From assembly GCA_046545795.1 (NCBI GenBank), contig JBKGZD010000094.1:1-10240 (forward strand): DNA of 10,240 nt, in the 5' to 3' direction. The position numbers and the translations under genes were made by a program. The stretch comes from JAGXLC01 sp046545795. Its GTDB lineage: Bacteria; Bacteroidota; Bacteroidia; Bacteroidales; UBA12077. The notes below the pieces were generated by a model, which worked only from the letters and a program-made list of their open reading frames with translations, made no database searches and was not told the DNA's origin. Numbering within the stretch: position 1 is the stretch's first letter; every line of letters starts with the position of its first letter. Positions 8,201 to 10,240 of this stretch are shown here, one piece after another.

Positions 8201-8371
8201 ATAAGAAATATAGGGATAGAAAACTTAAGCCTGTTCCTCGTTGCAGAGAATTTATTTACATTTACAAACAGAAAAGGATTAGATCCTCAATATAACCTCG
8301 CAGGAACTCCTGCAGGAGATGATTACAACCCTGCAAGAGTAATATCTGGTGGGTTAAATATTACATTCTAA
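5210..8371 (+). CDS. SusC/RagA-family TonB-dependent outer-membrane transporter
   Basis: This 1053-residue protein is complete. It begins with a Sec signal peptide (about 1-20, MKKLTFLLTFLLFVSFQAAA, cleavage before Q21). A carboxypeptidase-D-like regulatory domain follows (about 23-97: TGVVTSEDTGEPIPGVSVVV, then GKYQLEV and FSFVGMETKEV). Next comes the segment EEVLVVAYGT (103-112), as in SusC-type proteins, and the plug domain (about 113-230) with the SusC signatures LYVVDGV (179-185), SMTVLKDAAS (201-210) and LYGSRAANGVVMITTKSG (213-230). The rest is the 22-strand-type barrel, ending in the C-terminal Phe (GLNITF) expected of Bam-assembled barrels. With its SusD partner it should import a nutrient across the outer membrane using TonB energy. 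The substrate, probably an oligosaccharide but possibly peptide-derived, cannot be read from the sequence. It is the first gene of a two-gene operon; the start fits the signal peptide, and an A/T-rich stretch without a Shine-Dalgarno sequence precedes it. Confidence 0.97.
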   Translation: MKKLTFLLTFLLFVSFQAAAQMQITGVVTSEDTGEPIPGVSVVVKGQSDVGTSTDIEGKYQLEVSSDAETLVFSFVGMETKEVDIEGREEIDVTLTESVSELEEVLVVAYGTATKESFTGSAGQIGEGDLSNRKITSPIGAIEGNTSGVQVMSASGQPGSSPSVVIRGVGTLTGSSSPLYVVDGVQYEGSLANLNTEDIESMTVLKDAASTSLYGSRAANGVVMITTKSGKESKGIKVNASVERGAVSPAIPFYDKASPGEYYELMGEAYKNALVSDGMTNEEASAQASEKIYNRLAYNPFDVENDNILGEDGKLNPDADLISKSLDWYDALSQQGSRENYSLNLSGGGEDYDLYFSTSYLDETGYIVTSGYDRFTTRLKGNFKSTDWLKIGGNMNISMTNREGPSSRGSSIANPFGFAKNMGSIYPVYLVDPETGDYILDEEGNKQYDLGGGYSEYGISSRPNNPDRHAIAEAQWNSDVRMTNNISSRYYAEFTILPELKLTVNYGLDVNDYINKEYENHKVGDGAPSGRYSELRYRRTVQNFNQLLTYNKNFDSGHNFDITLGHENFDRHYSNNSGMKNNQTAVGIHEFDNFSSTSELAGYSSDKKTEGYFGRLNYNYRYKYYLTASARRDGSSVFNKDVRWGNFYSAGGSWRITREPFMQALTFVDDLRLKASYGEVGQDDLGDYYLSQPRYSLYTNAGEPGIYWSDLGNTALTWETSSNWDIALEYTLFDNLFDGSIEYWEKISTDLLYDLPLPLSEGLSTGPENIASMVNSGLEFSLTTNIIREKELGWSLTLNASTVNNEITDLPEPFVDGSKRWEEGRTRYDYFIYDYAGVDPDNGDALYYKYEEVVDDETGLSTFEPVTDGDGNHETTNDYQDAGKAYADKNTLPDLFGGVENNFTYKGFDLSILLTYGIGGHVLDYGYARMMNEGDYGESLHPDLLDGWREPGDDTDVPRMENGNTDLNQSMSTRYLTDASYLSLRNVSLSYTFNQDFIRNIGIENLSLFLVAENLFTFTNRKGLDPQYNLAGTPAGDDYNPARVISGGLNITF

Positions 8372-8390
8372 GCTTTTTGAATAAAAAAAA

Positions 8391-10022
8391 ATGAACATTA
8401 TTATGATACGAAAAATTAATATTATTTTATTGGCATTGTCAATAATTATAGGGGTAGGATGTTCAGAGGATTATCTGGACACTAAACCCACAGATGCCAT
8501 TTCTGCTGGCGATGCTCTGTCATCTCCGGAGAATATGATGTTGGTTCTGGAAGGCCTTCATCGACAGATGTATGCACAAACTCCTTTACCTGATGCTGAT
8601 TATAGCAGATCAGGTCAAAGTCACTTTTTACCAAGTTTTGATGCTATTGGTGGAAATATTATTCACTCCTCGCCAGGGAATGGCTGGATGACATCAGATT
8701 TACAATGGAATACACACACCAATGCAACTTATGAAACACCTCGTAGTTTGTGGTATCAGCGATATCATTTCATTGCAAGTGCTAATTCCATTATAAATGC
8801 AGTAGAGGAAGGTGATTTTGTGGATGATGAAGAGCTGAATAACATTCTGGGGCAGGCACACGCTTACCGCGCATGGGCCTACCATCAGCTGGTTATGACG
8901 TATTCCAAGGGATACCTTATTGGTGATCCTGCAACAGATCCCGGAGTGCCATTACTGCTTTCAACCGGCGCACCCTATACCAGTGAACCACGTGGTACCG
9001 TACAGGAAGTCTATGATCAAATTGAAATTGATATTGAGAATGCAATTGATTACCTTGAGAACGCATCTTCGGCGAAAAATAAATCGCATATATCTCTGAA
9101 TGCAGCATATGGTATTAAAGCACGAATTGATCTTTCAAAAGGCGATTGGTCTGAAGCTGCAGATGCTGCAGTAGAAGCAAGAGAGGGATATGATCTGATG
9201 GATGAAGAGGCGTGGAAGTCGGGTTTTAACACTTATGAGCTTTCAGAAGTAATCTGGGGAGGTCGGGTTATTAGTGAAGAAACCAATTACTATGCTTCCT
9301 TCTTTTATTATGTATCTCCAACTTTTAATGGAGCCCAGAACAAGAGTAATCCTAAAATTATCAATAAGGAAGTTTATAATCAAATACCTGATACCGATTA
9401 TAGAAAAGATGCGTGGTTGCCTTTGGCACCAAATACCAATTCTAATGCATCTAATGGTGAAGGTGGAAGCTATGAAGATGATCCCAACTATGATAATGAA
9501 GAGGATTTCTTGAATGCATGGCAAGATATTATTACAACCTATGGAATGACAGATGGACATAATACGCACCCTTATATGACAGTTAAATTCTTGCAAAAAA
9601 ATCCTGGTACCATTGACCCGGATGATGTCATTTACATGCGTTCATCTGAGATGTACCTGATTGAAGCTGAAGCTAGAGCTATGAATGATGATATCACAGG
9701 AGCACAGGATGCATTAGGTGTTTTAGGTGAAGAAAGAGATTCGGATTATGATAAAACTGCCTTCACTACAAAAGAAGAGATAATGGAGGAGGTTAAATTC
9801 CAACGCCATGTTGAACTGTGGGGTGAAGGATTTAGTTTCCATGATCATATCCGTTGGGATGATGTACATGATATGGAAAATTCAGGTGCTGCCCAGGTTT
9901 TATACCAGGATGGTTATTACCAGGACAAACCTTCAGAAAATCCTCGCTGGGTATGGAAAATTCCTCAAAGAGAAATCGATGCAAATCCTAATTTAACTGA
10001 AGCAGATCAGAATCAGTACTAG
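8391..10022 (+). CDS. SusD/RagB-family surface lipoprotein, SusC partner
   Basis: This 543-residue nutrient-binding lipoprotein forms the lid on the SusC-like barrel encoded 19 nt upstream. The N-terminus has a basic region, a hydrophobic helix and a lipobox-like site at IIGVGC (18-23 plus C24). C24 is followed by SEDYLD, whose acidic residues match the surface-export signal of Bacteroidota lipoproteins. The TPR-rich SusD fold shows in GQAHAYRAWAYHQLVMTYSK (154-173), YMRSSEMYLIEAEARA (415-430), ELWGEGFSFHDHIRW (475-489) and the C-terminal IPQREIDANPNLTEADQNQY (524-543). Residues 359-372 form an acidic, flexible-looking insertion (SYEDDPNYDNEEDF). A second ATG, codon 5 at 8403, would give a more classical lipoprotein signal (MIRKINIILLALS). 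The A-run before 8391 favours the first ATG as reported, but the choice is uncertain. A terminator follows 37 nt after the stop, so this gene ends the operon. Confidence 0.96.
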   Translation: MNIIMIRKINIILLALSIIIGVGCSEDYLDTKPTDAISAGDALSSPENMMLVLEGLHRQMYAQTPLPDADYSRSGQSHFLPSFDAIGGNIIHSSPGNGWMTSDLQWNTHTNATYETPRSLWYQRYHFIASANSIINAVEEGDFVDDEELNNILGQAHAYRAWAYHQLVMTYSKGYLIGDPATDPGVPLLLSTGAPYTSEPRGTVQEVYDQIEIDIENAIDYLENASSAKNKSHISLNAAYGIKARIDLSKGDWSEAADAAVEAREGYDLMDEEAWKSGFNTYELSEVIWGGRVISEETNYYASFFYYVSPTFNGAQNKSNPKIINKEVYNQIPDTDYRKDAWLPLAPNTNSNASNGEGGSYEDDPNYDNEEDFLNAWQDIITTYGMTDGHNTHPYMTVKFLQKNPGTIDPDDVIYMRSSEMYLIEAEARAMNDDITGAQDALGVLGEERDSDYDKTAFTTKEEIMEEVKFQRHVELWGEGFSFHDHIRWDDVHDMENSGAAQVLYQDGYYQDKPSENPRWVWKIPQREIDANPNLTEADQNQY

Positions 10023-10240
10023 TTTTTGAGAATAGACATATGATTTGACATTCAGAATTAAAAAGAGGCTGCATAAAAGGCAGCCTCTTTTTTTGTTGGA
10101 GCACATTTTATTAATTATTTTTTCAAAATAGACTATTTCCCATGGTCTTTTTGAAGCGGTATATTTGCTTTTTCCCTGGTTGTGCTGTTTAATTCTATTT
10201 AGTAGGTCTTTAGTACATCCCTTATACATAAACGCTTTAA
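9993..10240 (-). pseudogene. GIY-YIG nuclease-like gene, C-terminally truncated, partial at window edge
   Basis: A minus-strand frame enters from the right edge (codons KAF from 10238 down, then M at 10229). It reads YKGCTKDLLNRIKQHN, GKSKYTASKRPWEIVYFE. This is the second half of the GIY-YIG core of small UPF0213/YhbQ-like proteins: YKG stands for the usual YIG, and the catalytic Arg sits in DLLNR. Family members then continue with a helix of the type SEAxxREKxLK that carries the catalytic Glu. Here resemblance ends at about 10122: the frame goes on as KIINKMCSNKKRG, crosses the susD terminator and stops inside the antisense of the susD 3' end. No other frame restores the missing helix. The true start and the GIY motif lie outside the window. 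I infer a decayed or truncated gene, probably without nuclease activity. Confidence 0.6.
10060..10094 (+). terminator. Strong bidirectional Rho-independent terminator after susD
   Basis: AAAAAGAGGCTGC (10060-10072) pairs perfectly with GCAGCCTCTTTTT (10080-10092) around the 7-nt loop ATAAAAG, followed by more T to 10094. The stem is 13 bp with a GC-rich core, and the A tract on one side and T tract on the other make it work in both directions. It ends the susCD transcript 37 nt after the stop codon and would also stop the minus-strand GIY-YIG frame that enters from the right. Confidence 0.9.

Noticed and set aside
9243..9596. Minus-strand 117-codon frame inside the susD-like gene
   Set aside because: It is antisense to a well-supported SusD gene and Ile-rich, as expected for the reverse complement of A/T-rich coding DNA.

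Overview
The window comes from a low-GC Bacteroidota genome, probably class Bacteroidia. The clearest evidence is a SusC/SusD outer-membrane nutrient-uptake pair whose SusD homologue is a lipoprotein with an acidic stretch right after the lipid-modified cysteine. The start codons lack Shine-Dalgarno sequences and follow A/T-rich stretches, and a TAnnTTTG-type promoter box lies upstream of hppA. A finer placement, such as a marine Marinilabiliales-like lineage, is only an impression from the style of the SusC N-terminus.

Layout, left to right. A terminator (40-69) closes hppA, a full-length membrane-bound ion-pumping pyrophosphatase on the minus strand (92-2290). hppA has a leader of about 280 nt with two perfect inverted repeats and a good Bacteroidota-type promoter (2577-2610). 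A gene-poor stretch (2291-2829) separates it from the divergent ridA (2830-3213, enamine/imine deaminase family), which has a very short possible ORF (2672-2788) just upstream. Between ridA and the convergent metallophosphoesterase gene (3465-4691, minus strand) lies a short open stretch that looks like the relic of a membrane protein. The phosphoesterase has four N-terminal membrane helices and an intact calcineurin-like active site.

A 518-nt divergent intergenic region (4692-5209) carries a perfect 16-bp palindrome centred on CG, a 9-bp tandem repeat and other repeats. This is a likely control region for the following two-gene operon: susC-like (5210-8371) and susD-like (8391-10022). The pair should form a TonB-energised uptake complex for an oligosaccharide or similar nutrient. 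It is closed at once by a strong bidirectional terminator (10060-10094), so no degradative enzyme, regulator or sigma/anti-sigma pair is linked downstream, and the substrate cannot be read from context. At the right edge a minus-strand GIY-YIG nuclease-like reading frame enters the window and loses its family resemblance shortly before that terminator. It looks C-terminally truncated.

Most of the window is ordinary chromosomal content. I see no CRISPR array, insertion sequence, tRNA/rRNA or convincing new system. The items most worth a second look are the putative operator of the orphan susCD pair, the structured hppA leader, the apparent Na+/H+ specificity residues in HppA, and the two gene relics.
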